From JADJWR01 sp964610575 (lineage in GTDB: Bacteria > Pseudomonadota > Gammaproteobacteria > Burkholderiales > Burkholderiaceae_F), in contig CAZSYX010000024.1 of assembly GCA_964610575.1 (NCBI GenBank), forward strand, positions 1 through 41,043: DNA of 41,043 nt. The letters run 5' to 3'. Each line of letters begins with the position of its first letter. Position 1 is the stretch's first letter. Below, one piece after another: positions 31,646 to 41,043 of the stretch. Both the position numbers and the translations under genes were made by a program. Below the pieces are notes generated by a model. It had not been told where the DNA came from and did not search any database. It was given only the letters and a program-made list of their open reading frames with translations.

Positions 31646-32897
31646 CGCAGCGCGGGTCGCGAACGTGCACCGGCAGGCCGCCAGTCGCGGCAAGTGCGAA
31701 GCACATGGCGATCCGGTGATCGTCGTAGGTGTCGATCGTCGCTTCACGCAGTACCGTCGGCCCGCTGATCGAGATCCGGTCTGTGCCCTCCTCGACCGTG
31801 GCGCCGAGTTTGCGCAGTTCGATTGCCATGGCGGCGATGCGGTCGGTCTCCTTGACCCGCCACGAGCCGATGCCGCGCAGCGTGGTGCGGCCGGGCGCAA
31901 ACATCGCCACCACGGCAGCCGTCATCGCCGCATCCGGAATCGACGTGCAGTCCCAGTCGACCGCGCGCAGGCCGTCGCCGGCGCGAGCCTCTATCCAGTC
32001 GGCCCCGCGCTCGATGCGTGCCCCCATCGCCTGCAGCAGGTCGGCGAAGGCCACGTCGCCCTGTACGCTGTCGCGGCCAACGCCCTCGACGCGCACCGGT
32101 CCGCCGGCCAGCAGCCCGAGCGCCAGGAAATACGAGGCACTCGACGCGTCGCCCTCGACCGCAAGCGCCCCCGGTGACCTGTAGCCGGCCCGCGGCACCA
32201 CGAAGGTGTCGCCCGAGCGTCCGACCTCGACGCCGAACCGCTTCATCATCGCCACCGTCATCGCCACGTACGGTTGCGAGATCAGTTCGCCCGCCACCTG
32301 AACCCGCAGACCGTCCTGCGGCGCGACCAGCGGCGCAGCCATCAGCAGGCCCGTGAGGAACTGGCTGGAGACCTCGCCCCGGATCGCAACCTCGTCGCGC
32401 AGCAGCCGCTGCGCCGGCTCGATGCGAAGCGGCGGGTAGCCTGCAGCGCCCTCGTACCCGATGCGGGCGCCAAGGGCGTTGAGCGCCGTCACGAGGTCGC
32501 CGATCGGCCGTTCGCGCATCCGTGCGACGCCGTCGATGCGATAGCGGCCGTCGGCGAAGGCGAGCGCCGCGGTGAGCGAACGTGTTGCCGTGCCGGCATT
32601 GCCGAGGAAAAGGTCCGCGCTGCGGGCCGGAAACCGGCCGTTGCAGCCACTGACGCGAGCCGTGTCGCCTTCGCGCTCGATCGCAATGCCGAGCGCGCGC
32701 AGCGCATCGATCATCACTCGCGTGTCGTCGGCGTCGAGCAGGCGCGTCAGCACGGTCGTGCCTTCGGCCAGGGCCGCCAGCAGCAGCGCCCGGTTGGAGA
32801 TGCTCTTCGAGCCCGGCAATCGCACCACGCCTTGCGCGTGCGCGATCGGTTGGACGGTCAGTTCGTCCGGCCAGCGCTGCTCTTCGCTATTGAGCAT
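31581..32897 (-). CDS. aroA: 3-phosphoshikimate 1-carboxyvinyltransferase (EPSP synthase)
   Basis: A 438-residue enzyme of the shikimate pathway that joins PEP to shikimate-3-phosphate. Motifs include LPGSKSISNRALLLAALAEG, LFLGNAGTATRSL (PEP site), GEVSSQFLTGLLMAAPL, and YDDHRIAMCFALA near the C-terminus. LGNAGTATRSL has the normal Gly and Pro-loop pattern of glyphosate-sensitive class I enzymes. The ATG at 32897 overlaps the tyrA end by 11 bases. The 3' end overlaps the DUF2061 gene. Confidence 0.96.
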   Translation of the reverse strand: MLNSEEQRWPDELTVQPIAHAQGVVRLPGSKSISNRALLLAALAEGTTVLTRLLDADDTRVMIDALRALGIAIEREGDTARVSGCNGRFPARSADLFLGNAGTATRSLTAALAFADGRYRIDGVARMRERPIGDLVTALNALGARIGYEGAAGYPPLRIEPAQRLLRDEVAIRGEVSSQFLTGLLMAAPLVAPQDGLRVQVAGELISQPYVAMTVAMMKRFGVEVGRSGDTFVVPRAGYRSPGALAVEGDASSASYFLALGLLAGGPVRVEGVGRDSVQGDVAFADLLQAMGARIERGADWIEARAGDGLRAVDWDCTSIPDAAMTAAVVAMFAPGRTTLRGIGSWRVKETDRIAAMAIELRKLGATVEEGTDRISISGPTVLREATIDTYDDHRIAMCFALAATGGLPVHVRDPRCVSKTFPRFFAELATLTAPSAA

Positions 32898-33753
32898 CAG
32901 CCGGGGCTGCCCACCGTCGGCGCAGGCGCGCAGCCAGTTCGAAGGTCTGCTGCAGCGTTGCTGCGTCCCCGTCGTCGACCGCCCGCTGCAAACTGTCGAG
33001 CAAGGCGCGGTAGCCGCGCAATTCCTCACCCAGCGCCGCGCGGTTGGCGACGCAGATGTCCCGCCACATCACGGGCGATGACGCCGCGATGCGCGTGAAG
33101 TCGCGGAAGCCGGCGCCGCCGTAAGCGAGCTTGCGTTCGCCGCCGGGCTCCGAACCGATCGCCGCCATCAGCGCAAACGACAGCAGGTGCGGCAGGTGGC
33201 TGACCGCAGCAAAGATGCGGTCGTGCTCGGCGGCATCCATGCGCTCCACCCGCGCACCGGTCCGAGCAAACAATCCTTCGATCTTCGCCAGCGCATCGGC
33301 GCTCGTTCCGGCAGTCGGCGTCAGCACCACGCGCTTGCCGGCAAACAGCTGCGCATCGGCATGTTCCACCCCGGGCAGTTCCTTGCCGGCGATCGGATGG
33401 GCCGGCACGAAGCGGGAAAATGCGGCGCCCAGTGCCGCGCGCGCATGGTCAAGGACGTCGCCCTTGGTGCTGCCCACGTCGGTAAGCAGTGCATCGCGCG
33501 GCAGCGCCGGAGCAAGTTGCTGGAACACCTCGACCATCGAGCCAACCGGGGTGGCAACGACGACCAGTTCGGCGTCAGCCACCGCCTGCGCCACCGACGT
33601 AGCGCCTCGATCGATCAGGCCGCGCTCGCCTGCCACCGCCAGCGCCTTCGGATCGGTGTCGTATCCCGTCGCCGCCGTCACCACGCCGGCCTGACGCCAA
33701 GCGGCCATCAGCGAGCCGCCGATCATGCCAACGCCGATCAGCGCGATCCTCAT
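32887..33753 (-). CDS. tyrA: Prephenate dehydrogenase
   Basis: A 288-residue enzyme of tyrosine synthesis. The Rossmann motif is ALIGVGMIGGSLM, then VVVATPVGSM, LTDVGSTKGDV, FVPAHPIAGKELPGVEHADAQLF (the substrate region with catalytic His), and VSHLPHLLSFAL. There is no chorismate mutase fusion and no ACT domain, so it is the stand-alone short form. The start overlaps the hisC stop (ATGA at 33750-33753) and the end overlaps aroA. Confidence 0.95.
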   Translation of the reverse strand: MRIALIGVGMIGGSLMAAWRQAGVVTAATGYDTDPKALAVAGERGLIDRGATSVAQAVADAELVVVATPVGSMVEVFQQLAPALPRDALLTDVGSTKGDVLDHARAALGAAFSRFVPAHPIAGKELPGVEHADAQLFAGKRVVLTPTAGTSADALAKIEGLFARTGARVERMDAAEHDRIFAAVSHLPHLLSFALMAAIGSEPGGERKLAYGGAGFRDFTRIAASSPVMWRDICVANRAALGEELRGYRALLDSLQRAVDDGDAATLQQTFELAARLRRRWAAPADAQ

Positions 33754-34886
33754 GCGCGGGCGCCCTGCAGCACCTCGCGCAGCGCGGCGATGAACTTGTC
33801 GTTTTCCTCCGGCAGTCCGATCGTGACCCGCAGCCATTGCGGCAGGCCATAGTTGGCCACCGGCCGCACGATCACCCCGCGCTTGAGCAGCCCCTGGTAG
33901 ACGGCGGCGCCATCGCCAACCTCCACGAGTAAGAAGTTGCCGAAGCTCGGCAGGTAGCGCAGCCCCAGCACATCGAGGGCTGCGGTGATCTGGGCCATGC
34001 CCTTGCGATTGACCTCGACGCTGCGGGCGACAAAGGCCTCGTCGGCGAGCGCCGCGACCGCCGCCACCTGAGCCAGTGAGTTGCAGTTGAACGGCTGCCG
34101 CACGCGGTTGAGCAGGTCGGTGAGTTCCGGCTGGGCAACGCCGTAGCCGACGCGCAGCCCTGCCAGCCCGTAGGCCTTCGAGAAGGAACGCGACACCAGC
34201 AGGTTCGGGAAGCGGCGCACCCAGTCGATGCTCGGATGACGCAGTTCCGGCGACAGGTACTCGTTGTAGGCCTCATCGAGGACCACCACCACATGGCGCG
34301 GCACCCGGCCCAGGAACCCGGCCATCTTCTCGGCGCCAACGAAGGTGCCGGTCGGGTTGTTCGGATTGGCGACGAAGACGAGCCGCGTATCGGCCTCGAT
34401 CGCTGCCAGCATCGCGTCGAGATCGTGGCCGTAGTCGCTCGCCGGCACGATGATCGAACGGGCGCCGCGGGCCATCGTCGCCAACGGGTACACGGCGAAC
34501 GAATGCTGCGCGTAGACACAGCTGCGCCCCGGCGCCAGCATCACCGCCGCCGCCGCTTCCAGGATGTCGTTGCTGCCGTTGCCGAGCGTGATCCATTCGG
34601 CTGGCACGCCGAACTTGCGCGACAGCGCTGCTTTCAGCTCGAAGCCGTTCGAATCCGGGTAGCGCCCGAGCTCGGGAAGCGCCGCCTCGATCGCCGCCCG
34701 CGCCGAGTCCGGCATGCCGAGCGGGTTCTCGTTCGACGCCAGCTTGACGATTCTCTCCGGCTGCAGCCCGTGCTCGCGGGCGAGTTCCTCGATCGGCTTG
34801 CCCGCCTGGTACGGCGCAATCGCCCGCACGTAAGGCAATGCCTCGATGGCCTGCGCCGGCTGTCCGGCTTGAGCGGCTGGTGACAT
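33750..34886 (-). CDS. hisC: Histidinol-phosphate aminotransferase family (HisC2 type, aromatic operon)
   Basis: A 378-residue class II PLP aminotransferase. VKLASNENPLGMPDSA is the conserved N-terminal segment, FVANPNNPTGTF and DEAYNEYL bind the cofactor, and SRSFSKAYGLAGLRVGYG contains the PLP lysine. HisC paralogues placed between pheA and tyrA generally act also on aromatic 2-oxoacids; that is inferred from position. The ATG at 34886 is preceded by GAGGAAA, which overlaps the pheA stop. A TTG five codons upstream is less likely. Confidence 0.93.
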   Translation of the reverse strand: MSPAAQAGQPAQAIEALPYVRAIAPYQAGKPIEELAREHGLQPERIVKLASNENPLGMPDSARAAIEAALPELGRYPDSNGFELKAALSRKFGVPAEWITLGNGSNDILEAAAAVMLAPGRSCVYAQHSFAVYPLATMARGARSIIVPASDYGHDLDAMLAAIEADTRLVFVANPNNPTGTFVGAEKMAGFLGRVPRHVVVVLDEAYNEYLSPELRHPSIDWVRRFPNLLVSRSFSKAYGLAGLRVGYGVAQPELTDLLNRVRQPFNCNSLAQVAAVAALADEAFVARSVEVNRKGMAQITAALDVLGLRYLPSFGNFLLVEVGDGAAVYQGLLKRGVIVRPVANYGLPQWLRVTIGLPEENDKFIAALREVLQGARA

Positions 34887-34901
34887 TCCGACTTTCCTCA
34901 A

Positions 34902-35972
34902 TCAGGCGGCAACCGGATACGAGCCGAGGCTCTTGTAGAAGGCACACTCGCCGCGCAGCTGCTCGAGGGCCACGGCGACCTTCGGGTCGCTCTCGTGGCC
35001 CTCGACGTCGACGTAGAAGTAATACTCCCAGGCGCCGGTCTTGGCCGGCCGCGACTCGAAGCGCGTCATCGACACGCCGTGGCGCGCCAGCGGCGCCAGC
35101 ATGTGGTGAACGGCCCCGGCTTTGTGCGCCACCGCGAGGATCAGCGACGTCTTGTCGCGCCCGCTCGGCTGGGCGTGCTGCCGGCCGAGGGCGACGAAGC
35201 GCGTGCGATTGGCCGGGTCATCCTGGATATGGCTGGCCACCGGCACCAGACCGTAGCGGCTCGCCGCCGCCTCGCCGGCAATGGCGGCGACCGTCGGGTC
35301 GGTCGACGCCAGTCGCGCCGCCTCGCCGTTGCTGGCGACCGGCTGCCGCTCGATCGACGGATAGTGCTGGTTGAGCCAGTTCACGCACTGCGCCAGCGCC
35401 TGTGCGTGCGCGGTGATCCTTGTGACGCCCTGCATGCTGCCGCTCGACGTCAGCAGGTGGTGCTCCACCGGCAGCGACACCTCGGCAACGATGGCGAGCG
35501 GCGTGGCGAGCAACAGGTCGAGGGTGCGCGTGATCGAGCCCTCGGTCGAGTTCTCCACCGGGGAGATCGCGAAATCCGCACCGCCGGCCTCGACCGTGCG
35601 GAACACCTCGTCGATCGACACGCAGGGCACCGCCTCGACCGACGAGCCGAACTGCTTGAGCAGCGCCATCTCCGAGAAGGTCCCGGCCGGGCCGAGGAAG
35701 GCGACGCGGATCCGCCGCTCGAGTGCCCGGCAAGCCGACATCACCTCGCGGAAGATCGCGGCCAGTGCGGCCTCCTGCAACGGGCCCGGGTTGATGGCGG
35801 CAACGTTGCGCAGCACTTCCGCCTCGCGCTCGGGCCGGTAAACCGGCGCCTCGGCCACATCCTTGAGCCGGCCGACCTCCTGCGCCAGGCGCGCCCGCTC
35901 GCTGAGCAGCGCAACCAGTTTCCGGTCGATCTCGTCGATTGCCTTGCGCAGCGTATTCAGCGGTTCATCCAT
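34902..35972 (-). CDS. pheA: Bifunctional chorismate mutase / prephenate dehydratase
   Basis: A 356-residue P-protein. Residues 1 to about 90 form the AroQ chorismate mutase (LNTLRKAIDEIDRKLVALLSERARLAQEVGRLK). Prephenate dehydratase follows from VAFLGPAGTFSE to TRFVALG, including VENSTEGS. A C-terminal ACT domain (TSLILAVAHKAGAVHHML and FESRPAKTGAWEYYFYVD) gives feedback control by phenylalanine. The start at 35972 matches the usual family start; ATG at 36014 would overlap gyrA. It follows gyrA by 19 bases, with no serC in between. Confidence 0.95.
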   Translation of the reverse strand: MDEPLNTLRKAIDEIDRKLVALLSERARLAQEVGRLKDVAEAPVYRPEREAEVLRNVAAINPGPLQEAALAAIFREVMSACRALERRIRVAFLGPAGTFSEMALLKQFGSSVEAVPCVSIDEVFRTVEAGGADFAISPVENSTEGSITRTLDLLLATPLAIVAEVSLPVEHHLLTSSGSMQGVTRITAHAQALAQCVNWLNQHYPSIERQPVASNGEAARLASTDPTVAAIAGEAAASRYGLVPVASHIQDDPANRTRFVALGRQHAQPSGRDKTSLILAVAHKAGAVHHMLAPLARHGVSMTRFESRPAKTGAWEYYFYVDVEGHESDPKVAVALEQLRGECAFYKSLGSYPVAA

Positions 35973-35991
35973 CGCCGGGAGTGCCTTCGGG

Positions 35992-38592
<2,601 letters not shown>

Positions 38593-38760
38593 GGCGGCGG
38601 CGGCAGCGCGTCCCGCGCGCATGCCGGCAAGGGGCCCGCAACGGACGCCCAGCCGGCGTGCTCTCGGGCCGCAAGCAAGCTGGGAAGTTTATCAGCGCGA
38701 CGCTCGCAGCCGAGCCGCACGTGGCACTATTGCGGCCGTTTGCCGCCAACCGCCGTTCCG

Positions 38761-40116
38761 ATGAGCGAAGTGGACGCTGCCGCGCAGATCGATACCCTGA
38801 TCGAGCCGCGCTGGATCCTGCCGATCCGGCCGCATGGCGCGCTGCTGGAAGGCCACGCGATCGCCGTCGATGCCGGCGTCATCCGCGCTGTCCTGCCGAT
38901 TGCGCAGGCTGCACGCCGCTTCAGCGCACGCTCGACGGTTCGCCTGCCCGACCATCTCGTCATGCCCGGGCTGGTCAATGCGCACACGCACGCCTCGATG
39001 GCCCTGCTGCGCGGGGTCGGCGACGACATGCCGCTGCAGCAGTGGCTGACCGAGAGGATCTGGCCGCTCGAGCAGGCCCTGGTCGGCGAGGCCTTCGTGC
39101 ACGACGGCGCACGACTGGCCGCGGTGGAGATGCTGCGGGCCGGGGTGACCACCTGCTCGGACATGTATTTCTATCCCGACGTCGTGGCCCGCGCGCTCAC
39201 CTCCGTCGGCATGCGGGCGGTGGTCGGCATCATCGCCATCGGGTTCCCGACCGCCTACGCCGTCGACGCCGACGATTACCTGCGCAAGGGGCTGCAGGCG
39301 CGCGACGCGCTGCGCGACGACCCGCTGGTCAGCTTCACCCTGGCACCGCACGCCCCCTACACGGTCAGCGACGAAACGCTGGCGCGCGTGGCAACTCTTG
39401 CCGAAGAACTCGACCTGCCGGTGCACATCCACGTGCACGAGACGGTCAGCGAGATCGACGAGTCGATCGAGCGCTACGGCGTGCGCCCGCTCGAACGGCT
39501 CGACAGGCTCGGACTGCTGTCGGAGCGGCTGATCGCCGTGCATTCGGTCCACCTGACCGACCAGGAGATCGCCCAGCTCGGTCGCGTCGGGGCGAGTGTC
39601 GCCCACTGCCCGGTGTCCAACCTGAAGCTCGCCAACGGCATCGCCCGCGTGCCGGCAATGCTCGCCGCCGGGGTGAACGTGGCGCTCGGCACCGACGGGG
39701 CGGCAAGCAACAACCGCCTCGACATGTTCGACGAGGCCCGCTTCGCTGCCCTGCTGGCCAAGAACGTCTCCGGTGATGCCTCGATGCTGCCGGCGGCCGC
39801 GGCGCTGGAGTGCGCCACGATCAATGGCGCCAGGGCACTGGGCCTGAACAAGCGGATCGGTTCGATCGAAGTCGGCAAGGACGCCGACCTGGTCGCCATT
39901 GAACTGGCCAGCCCGGAGGTGTGTCCGCTGTTCGACCCGGTCTCGCACCTGCTTTACGCCAGCGGACGCGAACACGTGACGGATGTCTGGGTCGCCGGTC
40001 GTCATGTTGTGCAGACGCGACAGCTGATCGCCGAAGGTGGAATCGCTCTCGATCGTGCCGTCCTGTCGGCATCGTCAGCGTGGCAGAATCGTTGCCGGCA
40101 GTTGTTGAGGAAGTAG
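38761..40116 (+). CDS. TRZ/ATZ family amidohydrolase (methylthioadenosine/S-adenosylhomocysteine deaminase type)
   Basis: A 451-residue metal-dependent deaminase. Metal ligands are in MPGLVNAHTHASMALLRG (HxH), LAPHAPYTVS, HIHVHETVSE, HSVHLTDQE and LGTDGAASNN. QWLTERIWPLE is typical of the MtaD/SAH deaminase branch. It likely deaminates 5'-methylthioadenosine or S-adenosylhomocysteine; the precise substrate is not readable. The ATG at 38761 starts directly at the conserved N-terminus. It is divergent from gyrA, with 168 bases between them. Confidence 0.9.
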   Translation: MSEVDAAAQIDTLIEPRWILPIRPHGALLEGHAIAVDAGVIRAVLPIAQAARRFSARSTVRLPDHLVMPGLVNAHTHASMALLRGVGDDMPLQQWLTERIWPLEQALVGEAFVHDGARLAAVEMLRAGVTTCSDMYFYPDVVARALTSVGMRAVVGIIAIGFPTAYAVDADDYLRKGLQARDALRDDPLVSFTLAPHAPYTVSDETLARVATLAEELDLPVHIHVHETVSEIDESIERYGVRPLERLDRLGLLSERLIAVHSVHLTDQEIAQLGRVGASVAHCPVSNLKLANGIARVPAMLAAGVNVALGTDGAASNNRLDMFDEARFAALLAKNVSGDASMLPAAAALECATINGARALGLNKRIGSIEVGKDADLVAIELASPEVCPLFDPVSHLLYASGREHVTDVWVAGRHVVQTRQLIAEGGIALDRAVLSASSAWQNRCRQLLRK

Positions 40117-40222
40117 GCGCTCGCGCCATCGAAGACAACCGCTTGAGGCAATTGGCCGCCCGCGCGTCAGTCATGAGCGTGTGCGAACCCGAATCGCCCT
40201 GCTACTTCCAGTGAGGAAAACC

Positions 40223-40942
40223 ATGAAGAAAACCGCGAAACTAGGCGTCCTGTTCGCGACGGCAGTGATGGCAGTTGCCTCCGGCACTGCGATCGCCCAG
40301 TCGAAGGACATTCCGGGTGCCAAGAATGCGCCGGCGTATGTCCTCGATCAGCGAGGCAACGTCGTCGTCGACCCATTCGGCCTGTGCTGGCGCACCCCGT
40401 GGTGGACGCCCCAGCTGGCCGGCATAGACGGCCCGCAAGGCGCCGGCTGCCAGTGCGACAAGGCCGTGCTGCCGAAAGAAGTCTGCGAGCCACCTCCGCC
40501 GCCGCCGCCGCCTGCGCCTAAGGCTGCGCCTCCGCCGCCGCCCCCGCCGCCGCCGCCGCCGGCTCCGCCGAAGCCCACGACGGAGAAGGTGACCTTCGCG
40601 GCTGACGCCCTGTTCGACTTCGACAAGTACGTCATCAAGCCCGAGGCAAGAGCCAAGCTTGACGACCTCGTTTCGAAGCTCGCCGGCGTGAACCTCGAGG
40701 TGATCGTTGCGGTCGGCCACACCGACTGGATCGGCACCGACGAGTACAACCTGGGTCTGTCGAAGCGCCGTTCCGACGCGATCAAGCAGTACCTGGTGAG
40801 CAAGGGCATCGAAGCCAACCGGATCTACACGGAAGGCAAGGGCGAGAAGCAGCCGGTCGCGGACAACCGCACCGCCGAGGGACGCGCCAAGAATCGCCGT
40901 GTCGAGATCGAAGTCATCGGCACGCGGACGGTCACGAAGTAA
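40223..40942 (+). CDS. OmpA-family periplasmic/outer-membrane protein with proline hinge
   Basis: A 239-residue exported protein. The signal peptide (MKKTAKLGVLFATAVMAVASGTAIAQ) ends near residue 26. A short N-terminal region (residues 27-89) with four cysteines, including CWRTPWWTP and CQCDK, follows. Then comes a proline hinge (residues 90-118, 23 of 29 Pro). The C-terminal OmpA domain has FDFDKYVIKPEARAKLDDL, VGHTDWIGTDEYNLGLSKRRSDAI and NRRVEIEV, which bind peptidoglycan. There is no eight-strand barrel. The start has GAGGAAAACC upstream. A strong terminator follows. Confidence 0.93.
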   Translation: MKKTAKLGVLFATAVMAVASGTAIAQSKDIPGAKNAPAYVLDQRGNVVVDPFGLCWRTPWWTPQLAGIDGPQGAGCQCDKAVLPKEVCEPPPPPPPPAPKAAPPPPPPPPPPPAPPKPTTEKVTFAADALFDFDKYVIKPEARAKLDDLVSKLAGVNLEVIVAVGHTDWIGTDEYNLGLSKRRSDAIKQYLVSKGIEANRIYTEGKGEKQPVADNRTAEGRAKNRRVEIEVIGTRTVTK

Positions 40943-40960
40943 CCGGCGCTGCCGCAAAGA

Positions 40961-40987
40961 AAAGCCCCGCTTCGGCGGGGCTTTTTT
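40961..40987 (+). terminator. Intrinsic terminator of the OmpA-family gene
   Basis: AAAGCCCCGC (40961-40970), a TTCG tetraloop, and GCGGGGCTTT (40975-40984) form a ten-pair stem continuing into six T (40982-40987). The tetraloop and T run make this a textbook Rho-independent terminator, 18 bases after the stop. On the minus strand it is followed by a T-rich run too (TTTCTTT), so it may act both ways. Confidence 0.95.
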
Positions 40988-41043
40988 GTTGCCGGCGCGG
41001 CGGCGGGCGGGGTCGAATTCCGCCGCCGCCGGGCAGTGCCACG

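Noticed and set aside
40117..40222. A small gene between the amidohydrolase and the OmpA-family gene
   Set aside because: The short frames here have no ribosome site or family features; the region is most likely the leader of the OmpA-family gene.
40490..40576. A CRISPR or minisatellite repeat array
   Set aside because: The CCG-rich repeats are codons of the proline hinge; no spacer structure exists. No CRISPR-like array was seen elsewhere in the window.

Overview
The window looks like a chromosomal segment of a high-GC (about two thirds G+C by eye) betaproteobacterium. The best evidence is the housekeeping run gyrA-pheA-hisC-tyrA-aroA-cmk-rpsA-ihfB-lapA-lapB, an order typical of Betaproteobacteria, together with a periplasmic OmpA-like protein upstream of gyrA and a Bug-type tripartite tricarboxylate transporter. 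A Rhodocyclales or Burkholderiales relative is plausible, but the genus cannot be fixed from sequence reading alone.

Left end (1-9463, all minus strand). A partial tRNA-Ser(UGA) lies at the edge, next to a compact thiosulfate oxidation (Sox) locus. In transcription order this is an ArsR-type regulator, soxC, soxD, soxY, soxZ, a DsrE-family lipoprotein, soxA (monohaem), soxX, a TlpA-like thioredoxin, soxB and a second thioredoxin-fold protein. All core parts of the periplasmic Sox system are present (AX, YZ, B, CD), so complete oxidation of thiosulfate sulfur to sulfate is predicted. No soxK, soxV/soxT, soxE or soxF is in the window. The regulator starts inside or beside a palindromic operator candidate. 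A host-attachment-family protein lies upstream of it.

Middle (9650-25535). A two-gene 2-oxoacid (indolepyruvate-type) oxidoreductase whose alpha subunit lacks the usual C-terminal ferredoxin domain is followed by a GT-C membrane glycosyltransferase overlapping a MATE exporter. Next come htpX (opposite strand) and a UPF0114/YqhA membrane protein. Then comes a divergent locus that looks like uptake and metabolism of an unidentified carboxylate. Its leftward operon is FAH-family hydrolase, ketopantoate-reductase-like dehydrogenase and oxalyl-CoA-synthetase-like ligase. Its rightward set is tctC-tctB-tctA-like transporter genes followed by a class I fumarase.

Right part (25554-41043). cysM, a ComEA-like helix-hairpin-helix protein, lapB and lapA form a minus-strand operon, separated by an intrinsic terminator from ihfB-rpsA-cmk. 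A small DUF2061 membrane-protein gene sits on the plus strand between cmk and aroA and overlaps the aroA 3' end. aroA-tyrA-hisC-pheA form a tightly overlapping aromatic amino acid operon directly after gyrA, without the usual serC. Divergent from gyrA are a TRZ/ATZ-type adenosine-derivative deaminase and an OmpA-family peptidoglycan-binding protein, followed by a strong terminator.

No CRISPR array, insertion sequence, prophage gene or integrase was seen. No gene-free stretch exceeds 300 bases; the largest gaps are 16226-16492, 4883-5100, 20546-20741, 8813-9007 and 9464-9649. The most unusual points are the ferredoxin-less IorA, the DsrE lipoprotein inside the sox operon, the unidentified carboxylate locus, the three-copy repeat between fumarase and cysM, and Gln at GyrA position 83.
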